Of a stretch of 32,746 nucleotides of DNA, positions 15,452-23,524 are shown piece after piece. Made by a program: the position numbers and the translations under genes. Position 1 is the first letter of the stretch. Each line of letters opens with the position of its first letter. Origin of the DNA: Synergistaceae bacterium UBA6083 (lineage in GTDB: Bacteria > Synergistota > Synergistia > Synergistales > 79-D21); assembly GCA_002436015.1 (NCBI GenBank), contig DIXJ01000006.1, positions 1-32,746 of the forward strand. Reading direction: 5' to 3'. The notes beneath the pieces are model-generated. The model was not told the origin of the DNA and did no database searches. It saw nothing but the letters and a program-made list of their open reading frames with translations.

Positions 15452-15688
15452 ATGAACACGATTGAAGTCATCCAGAAGGTCATCGAGGAAGAGATCAAAC
15501 CGGCGCTCCAGTCCCATGGAGGGGACATCGAGTACGTCGGTTTCGAGGAAGAAGCGGGCACACTGATCGTGAGGCTCGCAGGTGCCTGCGGCACATGCCC
15601 CTTTGCCCAGGAAACTTTGCGCGTCCAGGTGGAAGCCGTTATCAAGTCCGTTGCACCCGCGGTAAAATCAGTCATCCGGGAAGCCTAG
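15452..15688 (+). CDS. NifU C-terminal-domain iron-sulfur scaffold protein
   Basis: This 78-residue protein is a free-standing NifU C-terminal (Nfu-type) domain. It has SHGGDIEYVGF and the cluster-binding C46-x-x-C49 in GACGTCPFAQETLR. Such proteins hold and pass on a [4Fe-4S] or [2Fe-2S] cluster, usually as dimers. Iron-sulfur users are near at hand (RlmD, KorD), but the gene sits with carboxyltransferase and phoH, so no specific client is implied. The ATG at 15452 follows CCAAGGAGG; a frame starting at 15359 lies partly inside the upstream gene. The stop is 44 bp before the proposed phoH start. Confidence 0.92.
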   Translation: MNTIEVIQKVIEEEIKPALQSHGGDIEYVGFEEEAGTLIVRLAGACGTCPFAQETLRVQVEAVIKSVAPAVKSVIREA

Positions 15689-15717
15689 GCACCTGCGCTT
15701 TCTGCCTGGCAATAACG

Positions 15718-15735
15718 AAGGAGGGATCCTTCATC
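15718..15735 (+). promoter_or_regulatory. Ribosome binding site with a probable ATC start codon for phoH
   Basis: AAGGAGGG (15718-15725) is followed after 7 nt by ATC (15733-15735) in the phoH frame. No ATG, GTG or TTG of that frame occurs between the nifU-like stop and TTG 15790. The protein read from ATC begins as PhoH proteins normally do. Confidence 0.6.
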
Positions 15736-16707
15736 GAAAAACCAAGACAAATCCACATCCCCGCAGACAGTGAAGAATGCCTGTCGCGCTTGCTGGGCCC
15801 CAGTGACGAAAACCTTCGTCTCATCGAGGCCCTTATGGGTGTGCGTGTTTCTGCGAGAGGGCTTACCGTTTCCATCAACGGAGAAGACCCGGATTCCATA
15901 GAGGCTTCTGGAAAACTGACACGGCAGCTGCTTGAGGTATGTCGTCGTGGACATCGTGTCGGGGCTTCCGAAATCCGTTATGCGGCGGAAGCCCTGGGCG
16001 AAAACACGGAGTTTGACCTCGTTTCCCTCTACGAAGACGTTATCTGCCTGACGACCAGGGGTAAGCCGGTACGTGCCCGGACAGAGGGCCAAAAAGCGTA
16101 CCTGGAAGCAATGAAAAAGAATGAACTGGTTTTCGCTATCGGCCCGGCAGGGACCGGTAAAACATACCTGGCGGTAGCTCATGCCGTTGCAGCCCTCAAG
16201 ACCAACCGGTTCAACCGGATTATCCTCGTTCGGCCTGCTGTTGAAGCGGGAGAAAAGCTCGGATACCTGCCCGGGGACCTGATGGAAAAAGTCGAACCCT
16301 ACCTCAGGCCTCTTTACGATGCCTTTTTCGACCTCCTGCAGCCTGATAAGTTTTTGCGCTACATCGACAAGAGCGTGATCGAGATTGCTCCGCTTGCCTA
16401 CATGCGCGGTCGTACGCTCAACGAGAGTTGCATCATCCTGGACGAGGCCCAGAATACAACACCTGAACAAATGAAGATGTTCCTCACTCGAATGGGCTTC
16501 GGTTCCCAGGTCATTGTTACCGGTGACATCACGCAGGTTGATCTGCCGGCGGGTAAAGACTCGGGTTTAAAGATCGTGGAGAACGTCCTGGCCGGCATCC
16601 CGGGAATCTCTTTTATACGCTTCGGGCATTGCGATGTCGTGCGTCACGAACTTGTCCAAAGGATCGTGCGAGCCTATGAAGCTTACGACCAAAAAAGGCA
16701 AGGATAG
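15733..16707 (+). CDS. phoH: PhoH-like ATPase
   Basis: This 324-residue protein has the PhoH P-loop fold: an N-terminal KH-like region (LLGPSDENLRLIEALMGV), QKAYLEAM, Walker A GPAGTGKT (137-144), Walker B CIILDEAQN (about 234-242) and TGDITQVDLP. PhoH-type ATPases are linked to RNA metabolism; the precise role is unclear. I place the start at ATC 15733, 7 nt after AAGGAGGG, giving (M)EKPRQIHIPAD, because the alternatives are poor: ATG 15595 lies inside the nifU-like gene, and TTG 15790 would cut into the conserved N terminus. The 3' end overlaps the next gene by 32 bp. The phoH-pgpH-ybeY-cdd-era order is that of Bacillus. Confidence 0.9.
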   Translation: MEKPRQIHIPADSEECLSRLLGPSDENLRLIEALMGVRVSARGLTVSINGEDPDSIEASGKLTRQLLEVCRRGHRVGASEIRYAAEALGENTEFDLVSLYEDVICLTTRGKPVRARTEGQKAYLEAMKKNELVFAIGPAGTGKTYLAVAHAVAALKTNRFNRIILVRPAVEAGEKLGYLPGDLMEKVEPYLRPLYDAFFDLLQPDKFLRYIDKSVIEIAPLAYMRGRTLNESCIILDEAQNTTPEQMKMFLTRMGFGSQVIVTGDITQVDLPAGKDSGLKIVENVLAGIPGISFIRFGHCDVVRHELVQRIVRAYEAYDQKRQG

Positions 16708-18742
16708 GTTCCCAACCCTCAGGCGTCTGGGGGAATTCAACCTCGATTACTGGATATTGAGAGGCATCCTCGTTTCAGTTGTCTTGGCCCTGGTCCTGCT
16801 GAGCTGGTGGCTGGGTGAAAGCCGCCAGGGATACCGTCTGGGGGAACCTTCACCGCGAACCTACGTTGCCATCATGAACACGAATTACCTAGACGAGGAG
16901 AGTACCGGGCTTCTTCGTCGCCATGCCGCAGACAACATCGTGGCGGTCATGACAAAAGACAGCCACGCTGAGGTACGCATTCGGGATCGCCTTGAACAAC
17001 TGAAGCGAAGGAATGGGATCGAGGAATTTTCTGTGACCTTGCGGGAAATGCTTTCAGCCATGACGCCTGCAAGAAGGGCCCGCATGCTGCATCTAGCCCA
17101 GGAACTCGGGTTGTCAATCCTTGAGGAAAAGAACTGGGGAAAGGACATACAAAAAAGCCTTTGGGACGGGATCATGCGATTACCCATCCTGCGCCCGGAA
17201 CAGAACGCGGTTTTCCAGATCCTGGAAGAAATTTTCCAGGAACCTGTAAAGATCGACGATGAAGCAACCGAAAAATTGAAGCTGGAATCTTCCTCAAAGG
17301 TTGAACCCGTGATTCGCGTCCTCTACCCGGGGGACGCGATTGTTAGCCGTGGAGAAGTGGTCACACTCCAGAAACTCCGAGCACTCGAGGCACAGGGTTA
17401 CCCGAAAGGAGACCTGCCTTATCGAAGCCTCTTGTTCATCCTGCTGGCCGTGTTTTCCTGGAGTCTTTGGCCTTCTCTTTACGCCACGAGGAGAGAGGTC
17501 ACGATATCGCACCGTGACCTGGTCTACATTGTCTGCCTTTTAAGCGGGGGATGGACGATCCAGGTAACCTCGAGCCTCCTCAAGGCGGACACCCTCGCCT
17601 TTCTTCCCCTTCTTGGCTGGCTTAACCTGACTCTCCCCGTAGGGCTTGCCTTCCATATCGCCCTCGGAGGGGTTGTCATAGGAGCCATGCTTTCCTCCTC
17701 TGGGTCCATGGCCCAACTCGTGCTCTGGAGCCTTTCGGGCATTACGGCCTCCATCGCCGGCTACATGGTTTTCAGGGGATCTTCAACTCGGATCGACCTC
17801 TGGAAACAGCAGTGCATCATGGGACTTTCAGCAGCGATCTCGGCAACGGCTATCCGCTGGTGGCTCGGACTTCCAGTTGACGGCCAGGTTGTCGGGATCT
17901 ATCTACTAGCCGTCATCGCCTGGGGCACTTTTACAGTTGCCCTTCTCCCGATGCTGGACACGATGTTCGACATTTTATCCCCATTGCGGCTGATGGACCT
18001 GAGCCATCCCTCGAACCCTCTGCTTAAGCGCCTCCAAATGGAAGCACCCGGGACCTATCACCATACCCTGATGGTCGGCACCCTTTCAGAGAGGGCGGCA
18101 GACACTCTCGGGCTGGACAGCCTCTTGGTCAAGGCCGGAGCCTATTTTCACGATATCGGGAAACTGAAAAGGCCGCAGTTCTTCGCGGAAAACCAGGTCA
18201 GCGGGGAAAACCTTCATGATGAACTGAATCCTTCGATGTCGGCGCTCGTCATCCTTTCCCACGTCAAGGACGGGTTGGAACTTGCGAGGCGCTACAACCT
18301 GCCAACCCGGATACGCCATTTCATATCCGAACACCACGGCACAACTTGCCTGACCTACTTCTACAGAAAGTCAAAAGCTCGGGGAGAGGAAACACCCCGC
18401 GACCAGTTCTGCTACCCTGGCCCCAAGCCTTCATCGAAGGAAACCGCTCTAGTCATGCTGGCTGACTCGGTTGAAGCCGCAGTCAGGGCTGCAGGCGGAA
18501 GCATCAGGGGCGTCCTGGAACTTCGCGAGACGGTAGAGGGTGTCGTCGAATCAAAGATGCTGGACGGCCAACTTGAGCGAGTGGACTTCACGCTAAAGGA
18601 TCTTACCCTGATAAAGGAAAGCTTTATCCAGAGCCTGCGTTCCATTTATCACAAGAGGGACAACACCGGCAGGAAATCAATTTCCGGAGATACCGACATT
18701 GAAGGAGGAAGTGAAACCGATGAAATTAGCGGTTCAGATTGA
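16676..18742 (+). CDS. Membrane HD-family phosphodiesterase, PgpH/YqfF-like (7TMR-HDED)
   Basis: This 688-residue membrane protein has a first transmembrane helix (about 23-43), an extracytoplasmic 7TMR-HDED region (to about 255), a cluster of transmembrane helices (about 258-445), and a cytoplasmic HD domain with Y461-H462-H463 and H492-D493-I-G-K, then SEHHGT. This layout is that of PgpH, which hydrolyses c-di-AMP in Listeria; the same position next to phoH and ybeY supports the match. ATG 16676 lies inside the end of phoH with AAAGGA upstream. The C-terminal tail after about 645 is Lys/Asp/Ser-rich and overlaps ybeY by 23 bp. c-di-AMP is the expected substrate, by homology only. Confidence 0.9.
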   Translation: MKLTTKKGKDRFPTLRRLGEFNLDYWILRGILVSVVLALVLLSWWLGESRQGYRLGEPSPRTYVAIMNTNYLDEESTGLLRRHAADNIVAVMTKDSHAEVRIRDRLEQLKRRNGIEEFSVTLREMLSAMTPARRARMLHLAQELGLSILEEKNWGKDIQKSLWDGIMRLPILRPEQNAVFQILEEIFQEPVKIDDEATEKLKLESSSKVEPVIRVLYPGDAIVSRGEVVTLQKLRALEAQGYPKGDLPYRSLLFILLAVFSWSLWPSLYATRREVTISHRDLVYIVCLLSGGWTIQVTSSLLKADTLAFLPLLGWLNLTLPVGLAFHIALGGVVIGAMLSSSGSMAQLVLWSLSGITASIAGYMVFRGSSTRIDLWKQQCIMGLSAAISATAIRWWLGLPVDGQVVGIYLLAVIAWGTFTVALLPMLDTMFDILSPLRLMDLSHPSNPLLKRLQMEAPGTYHHTLMVGTLSERAADTLGLDSLLVKAGAYFHDIGKLKRPQFFAENQVSGENLHDELNPSMSALVILSHVKDGLELARRYNLPTRIRHFISEHHGTTCLTYFYRKSKARGEETPRDQFCYPGPKPSSKETALVMLADSVEAAVRAAGGSIRGVLELRETVEGVVESKMLDGQLERVDFTLKDLTLIKESFIQSLRSIYHKRDNTGRKSISGDTDIEGGSETDEISGSD

Positions 18743-19214
18743 CGACGAGGAAAAATCCCTGGAGCAATACGGCCTCAAGTCACCCGACTACGACCGCCTG
18801 GAAGACATCTGGCAGGAGTATCTCGAAGAAAAGCATCCGGGATTGGCCTCGGCTGAATTCGTAAGCGTATCCCTCAAATACTGCCCGGCCTCGGCAATCC
18901 GTGAACTCAACCAGAGATACCGGGCCCTCGATGAGAGTACGGATGTCCTTTCCTTCCCCATGTGGGAATCGGAAGGTGTTTTCAAGGCACCGGCGGGCTG
19001 GGCGGAAACACCCCTTGGCGATATCGTTGTATGCCCGGAAATCGTTAAGTCAAGCGCAGTGAGCGAAAACAGGGATCCAGATGCAGACTTCCTGCTCACC
19101 CTGATGCATGGGTTCCTTCACCTTCTCGCGTGGGATCATGATACCGAGGATCGGGAAACAGAAATGTTTTCCGAACAAGATGCCCTTTTAAGACGATACA
19201 TGGAAACGGTATAA
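18720..19214 (+). CDS. ybeY: Endoribonuclease YbeY, rRNA maturation factor
   Basis: YbeY is a zinc metalloendoribonuclease needed for 16S rRNA 3'-end maturation and ribosome quality control. The 164-residue protein has the signature HGFLHLLAWDH with zinc ligands H130, H134 and H140, and the conserved ALDESTDVLSFP and LGDIVVCPE. It is a little longer than the roughly 150-residue norm at the N terminus. The ATG at 18720 is preceded by GAAGGAGGA at good spacing; the GTG at 18711 nearly touches it. It overlaps the HD-phosphodiesterase gene. The stop codon lies in a TATAAT (19210-19215) that might serve the next gene. Confidence 0.93.
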   Translation: MKLAVQIDDEEKSLEQYGLKSPDYDRLEDIWQEYLEEKHPGLASAEFVSVSLKYCPASAIRELNQRYRALDESTDVLSFPMWESEGVFKAPAGWAETPLGDIVVCPEIVKSSAVSENRDPDADFLLTLMHGFLHLLAWDHDTEDRETEMFSEQDALLRRYMETV

Positions 19215-19215
19215 T
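19187..19215 (+). promoter_or_regulatory. Weak candidate internal promoter before the CorC-like gene
   Basis: A perfect TATAAT (19210-19215) lies 33 bp before the TTG start, but the -35 position (TTTAAG, 19187-19192, 17 bp away) matches only 3/6. The TATAAT overlaps the ybeY stop. It may be chance. Confidence 0.25.
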
Positions 19216-19247
19216 CTCGTTGCGGTCAAAGGAGGACTGATCCCAAG

Positions 19248-20543
19248 TTGGATACGGACATACCGAGTTTAATCAATCACATCCTGCTTTTGCTGCTCCT
19301 TCTTTTCCTTTCGGCCCTCTGCAGCTTCAGTGAGACGGCCATCACCTCGACGGGAAAGGGGAAACTGCTGGCACTTCAGGAGAAGTACCCTAAAAGTCGG
19401 AATGCGCTAAGCTGGCTCATCGGCAACATCCAGTCGGTCCTTACCGTAACCTTGGTGCTGAATAACCTGGTCAACATCGCAGCCACGACGGTCGCCACTG
19501 CGCTGGCGATCCGGCTGGCGGGAGTGCGCGGACTCTGGTTTTCCGTGCTTATCATGACCACGCTGATCGTCATCTTCAGTGAAATACTGCCAAAGACGAT
19601 CGCGGTGGCCCGCCCGGAGGGCCTCCTCCTAAAAATCCTTTCCCCGCTCCGATTGATCAGCAGGCTCATGTTTCCCGTCAACGCCGTGATACTGGCCATC
19701 GTTAGAGGCATTGGCAAGCTTTTCGGGGTCGACCTCTCCTCCCAGCATCCCTTCGTCACGCGCGAGGAAATCGAGCAAATGGTGACGATAGGGGGCGATA
19801 CGGGTGCTCTCGAAGAGGAGGAGCGAAAGATGATCCATGGCGTCATAGCCTTCGAGGAAACCCGCGCGCACGAAATCATGGTTCCCCGCATGGATGTCGT
19901 TTCAATCCCGCACAACATGACTGTCATCGAGGCTGTCGACATCTTCCAGGAGCATGGGCATTCCCGCCTCCCGATCCACAAGGGAAGCCTTGACCATGTG
20001 GTGGGTATCCTTTACGTGAAGGACCTTATTGCCTCGCTGGTCTCGGGACAGACAGGACAGCCCGTTTCCAAGCTCAAGAGGGAAGCGATGTTTGTCCCGG
20101 AAACGATGAAAATTGCACAACTTTTCGGAATCATGAAGGGGAAGCGTGTCCACATGGCCGTCGTTGTGGACGAATACGGAGGAACGGCAGGAATACTGAC
20201 CCTCGAGGACCTGATCGAGGAAATCGTGGGGGAGATCCAGGACGAGTACGACGAGGAGAACCCCGATATCGTAAAGGAAGCTGACGGAGCCTACCTTGTC
20301 AGGGGACACGTGAACCTCGAGGACCTTAGCGACACCCTGGACTATCCCTTTGAATCGGAGGACGTGTTCAGCGTCGCCGGTTTTATTCTTGCCCTCGCGG
20401 GGAAATTCCCGGACGAGGGGCAGGTTCTGGAGTTCGGCCCGTGGAATATTGAGGTCCTGGAAGTGGAGGACCACCGCATCAAACTCCTCCGTATCGACGG
20501 CCACAGAGCGGAAACCAAGGACAGGGAAGGGGAAAGAGAATGA
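19248..20543 (+). CDS. CNNM/CBS/CorC-HlyC family transporter-like membrane protein
   Basis: This 431-residue protein has the DUF21/CNNM membrane domain (about 1-160, four helices, with ALCSFSETAIT and SEILPKTIAVARPE), a CBS pair (about 200-325, with IMVPRMDV, HSRLPIH and VDEYGGTAGILTLEDLIEE) and a C-terminal CorC_HlyC domain (about 340-420). Related proteins are linked to Mg2+ or Co2+ efflux; the old name haemolysin C is misleading. The TTG at 19248 follows AAAGGAGGA at 11 nt. It occupies the place between ybeY and cdd where Bacillus has dgkA. Its stop overlaps the cdd start (ATGA). The transported ion is not shown by the sequence. Confidence 0.9.
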   Translation: MDTDIPSLINHILLLLLLLFLSALCSFSETAITSTGKGKLLALQEKYPKSRNALSWLIGNIQSVLTVTLVLNNLVNIAATTVATALAIRLAGVRGLWFSVLIMTTLIVIFSEILPKTIAVARPEGLLLKILSPLRLISRLMFPVNAVILAIVRGIGKLFGVDLSSQHPFVTREEIEQMVTIGGDTGALEEEERKMIHGVIAFEETRAHEIMVPRMDVVSIPHNMTVIEAVDIFQEHGHSRLPIHKGSLDHVVGILYVKDLIASLVSGQTGQPVSKLKREAMFVPETMKIAQLFGIMKGKRVHMAVVVDEYGGTAGILTLEDLIEEIVGEIQDEYDEENPDIVKEADGAYLVRGHVNLEDLSDTLDYPFESEDVFSVAGFILALAGKFPDEGQVLEFGPWNIEVLEVEDHRIKLLRIDGHRAETKDREGERE

Positions 20544-20968
20544 GCCTGGAAGTTCATGAATGGACATACGCTGGCTCCAACCCTGAAGCTCTCCTGGAAG
20601 CTGCCCGCAAGGCAAGGATCCTAGCCTACGCTCCTTATTCCAATTTTAAAGTTGGTGCAGCCGTTTTGACCGACACGGGGAAAGTGGTTTGCGGCTGCAA
20701 TATCGAGAACTCGAGTTTCAGCCTGACCCTCTGCGCCGAGCGAGTCGCCATTTTTTCAGCCGTTTCGACCGGATCGGGAAAACCTGTCGCCGTTGCTATC
20801 GCAGGAGAAGAGGGACTCCCCTGCATCCCCTGCGGCGCCTGTCTCCAGGTGCTTGCCGAGTTCAATGACAATTTTCGCATCGTTCTCGAATCGGAGGGGG
20901 CTGCACGAGTTTACCGCCTGGACGACCTTCTGCCCCTGCGATTCAGGCTTAGGAGGAACAATCCATGA
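20540..20968 (+). CDS. cdd: Cytidine deaminase
   Basis: This 142-residue homotetramer-type enzyme converts cytidine and deoxycytidine to uridine forms. The zinc-site motifs are C65-A66-E67 (catalytic Glu) and P-C98-G-A-C101, with YAPYSNFKVGAAV and GCNIENSSFSLT for substrate binding. It is at the normal length for the short form. Both ends overlap neighbours by ATGA, so corC-like, cdd and era are translationally coupled. It salvages pyrimidines; the gene order is the conserved one with era and recO. Confidence 0.95.
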   Translation: MSLEVHEWTYAGSNPEALLEAARKARILAYAPYSNFKVGAAVLTDTGKVVCGCNIENSSFSLTLCAERVAIFSAVSTGSGKPVAVAIAGEEGLPCIPCGACLQVLAEFNDNFRIVLESEGAARVYRLDDLLPLRFRLRRNNP

Positions 20969-21879
20969 CCCAGGAAGAACACCGTTCAGGCCTGGTCACC
21001 CTGGTGGGGCGGCCAAATGTCGGGAAGTCTTCCATCGTCAACTCTCTCGTCCGGGAGAAGGTATCGATTGTCTCGGAACGACCCCAGACAACCCGGAACC
21101 GTGTCCGCTGCATCGATTCCTCGGAAAAGGCGCAGATCGTCTTTGTCGACACTCCTGGCGTCTATCCCGCAAGGAACCGGCTCGGGGAGTTCCTTCTTGA
21201 CGAAGCCCGGTTGGCCCTGGAAGCCGTCGACCTGATCCTCTATGTGGTTGAGGCCGGTCCTTTTTCGCCCGAGCCGGAAGAAAAATCGCTCCTCGGACTC
21301 ATCGGGGCGCTGAAAACACCCTCCCTCCTGGTGGCGAACAAGGCAGACAAGCTAAAGGAAGGCGTCCCTCTCGAGGTGGTCCTCCAACCCTATATCGGAG
21401 TCTTGCACCCGCTTGAGACACTGCCCGTTTCCGCAAAGACCGGATTCAACATCGACCTCCTCCGGGATAAGATTATCGCTACACTGCCAACGGGCCCCAG
21501 CCTCTTTCCCGAGGACATGCTCATGGACCACCCCGAGCGTTTTTTGGCCGAAGAACTGATCAGGGAACAGGTTTTCCGTTTGACCCGTGAAGAGGTACCC
21601 CACGGAGTTGCGGTCCAGGTCGAAACATTCAAGACCCCCTTTGAATATCCCGAACGGAACAAAGCGCTGATCCAGGCGACCCTTTACGTCGAACGTGCCT
21701 CGCAGAAGGGAATCCTGATAGGTGCCGGAGGAAAGATGCTCAAGGAAATCGGGCGCCTTGCCCGGCTCTCGCTGGAATCCCAGCTTGGTTGCCCAGTTTT
21801 TCTCGAACTCTGGGTGAAGGTTTTGCCCGAATGGCGAAAATCTCCCCAGCAACTCAAAAGATTCGGATACGGAAGGTGA
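20965..21879 (+). CDS. era: GTPase Era
   Basis: Era binds the 3' end of 16S rRNA and assists 30S assembly. The 304-residue protein has G1 GRPNVGKSS (15-23), the switch region RPQTTRNRVRC, G3 DTPGV, G4 NKAD and G5 VSAKTG, then a KH domain with GILIGAGGKMLKEIG. Length is normal. ATG 20965 overlaps the cdd stop. It sits four genes from ybeY, another 16S maturation factor, in the same transcription run. Four bp separate it from recO. Confidence 0.97.
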   Translation: MTQEEHRSGLVTLVGRPNVGKSSIVNSLVREKVSIVSERPQTTRNRVRCIDSSEKAQIVFVDTPGVYPARNRLGEFLLDEARLALEAVDLILYVVEAGPFSPEPEEKSLLGLIGALKTPSLLVANKADKLKEGVPLEVVLQPYIGVLHPLETLPVSAKTGFNIDLLRDKIIATLPTGPSLFPEDMLMDHPERFLAEELIREQVFRLTREEVPHGVAVQVETFKTPFEYPERNKALIQATLYVERASQKGILIGAGGKMLKEIGRLARLSLESQLGCPVFLELWVKVLPEWRKSPQQLKRFGYGR

Positions 21880-21883
21880 CGGC

Positions 21884-22612
21884 GTGGACCCTTCCCCATC
21901 CCTCTCCCAGGGACACTACCGGCAACTGGGCGTTGTTCTGAAATCCCAGCTATCGGGAGAAAGGGGAAAGAACCTCTTCCTGCTTCTCAGGGGATTCGGC
22001 CCGGTATGGGTCTCGGTACCCGGGGCCGCCTCGGCGAGGAGCCAGCTGTCCGGGGCTACGGAACCTCTCGTCTGGGGATATTTCACCCTTTATCGTTCCC
22101 CGCGGAGAACCTACGTCAAGGAAGTGGAGGTCCAGGAGGACTTTTGGTCGTTACGGCAGAACGGAATCAAGCTCACAACGGCGCTTCGCCTGTGCGGTCA
22201 CTTGCTTCGGTTCGCTCTTCCCGGGCATCCCCAGGACGAGCTTATGCCCCTTCTTTACTGGTCCTTCAAGGCTCTGGAAAACGGAACGGAAGCCTGTGCC
22301 GTGGAATTTCGTTTTCTTTACCGCTGGAGTTCCATTCTCGGGATCTCGCCGCGGTTGGACCATTGCGATTCCTGCGGCAACCCGGCAAGCTACGGTCTTT
22401 TAACCACCGAGGGATTGACATGCGGGTCTTGCCTCGCGAAAGCCTCACGGCAGTCTGGCCTTGCTCTCGGAGAAACGGAATTGAATCGCTTGAGAAAGGC
22501 TGTTATGCTCTCAGGCAAGGAATTTCGGGCAGAACCCTTCGGCGGGGACGGAGATCTCCTCTTTCGAAGGGCTTCTGCATTGTTCCTGACGCTGCTTGAA
22601 GGCAGCGTCTAG
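21884..22612 (+). CDS. recO: DNA repair protein RecO
   Basis: RecO helps load RecA on SSB-coated DNA in the RecFOR pathway. The 242-residue protein has an N-terminal OB-fold region (about 1-85), a helical domain and a zinc site C161-x-x-C164 with C180-x-x-C183. The sequence is poorly conserved, as usual for the family, so the call rests on the zinc site, length and the era-recO-glyQ order. The start is a GTG at 21884 with GGAAGG upstream; no ATG fits. Its 3' end is 19 bp before the glyQ start and holds part of the glyQ ribosome binding site region. Confidence 0.87.
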   Translation: MDPSPSLSQGHYRQLGVVLKSQLSGERGKNLFLLLRGFGPVWVSVPGAASARSQLSGATEPLVWGYFTLYRSPRRTYVKEVEVQEDFWSLRQNGIKLTTALRLCGHLLRFALPGHPQDELMPLLYWSFKALENGTEACAVEFRFLYRWSSILGISPRLDHCDSCGNPASYGLLTTEGLTCGSCLAKASRQSGLALGETELNRLRKAVMLSGKEFRAEPFGGDGDLLFRRASALFLTLLEGSV

Positions 22613-22631
22613 ATTTTGGGAGGTGGAAGTC

Positions 22632-23510
<879 letters not shown>

Positions 23511-23524
23511 AGGAAGTGTGGACA

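Noticed and set aside
15595..15732. Upstream start of phoH at ATG 15595
   Set aside because: It would overlap the NifU-like gene in another frame and add a Cys/Gly/Pro-rich segment unlike PhoH, with no good ribosome binding site.
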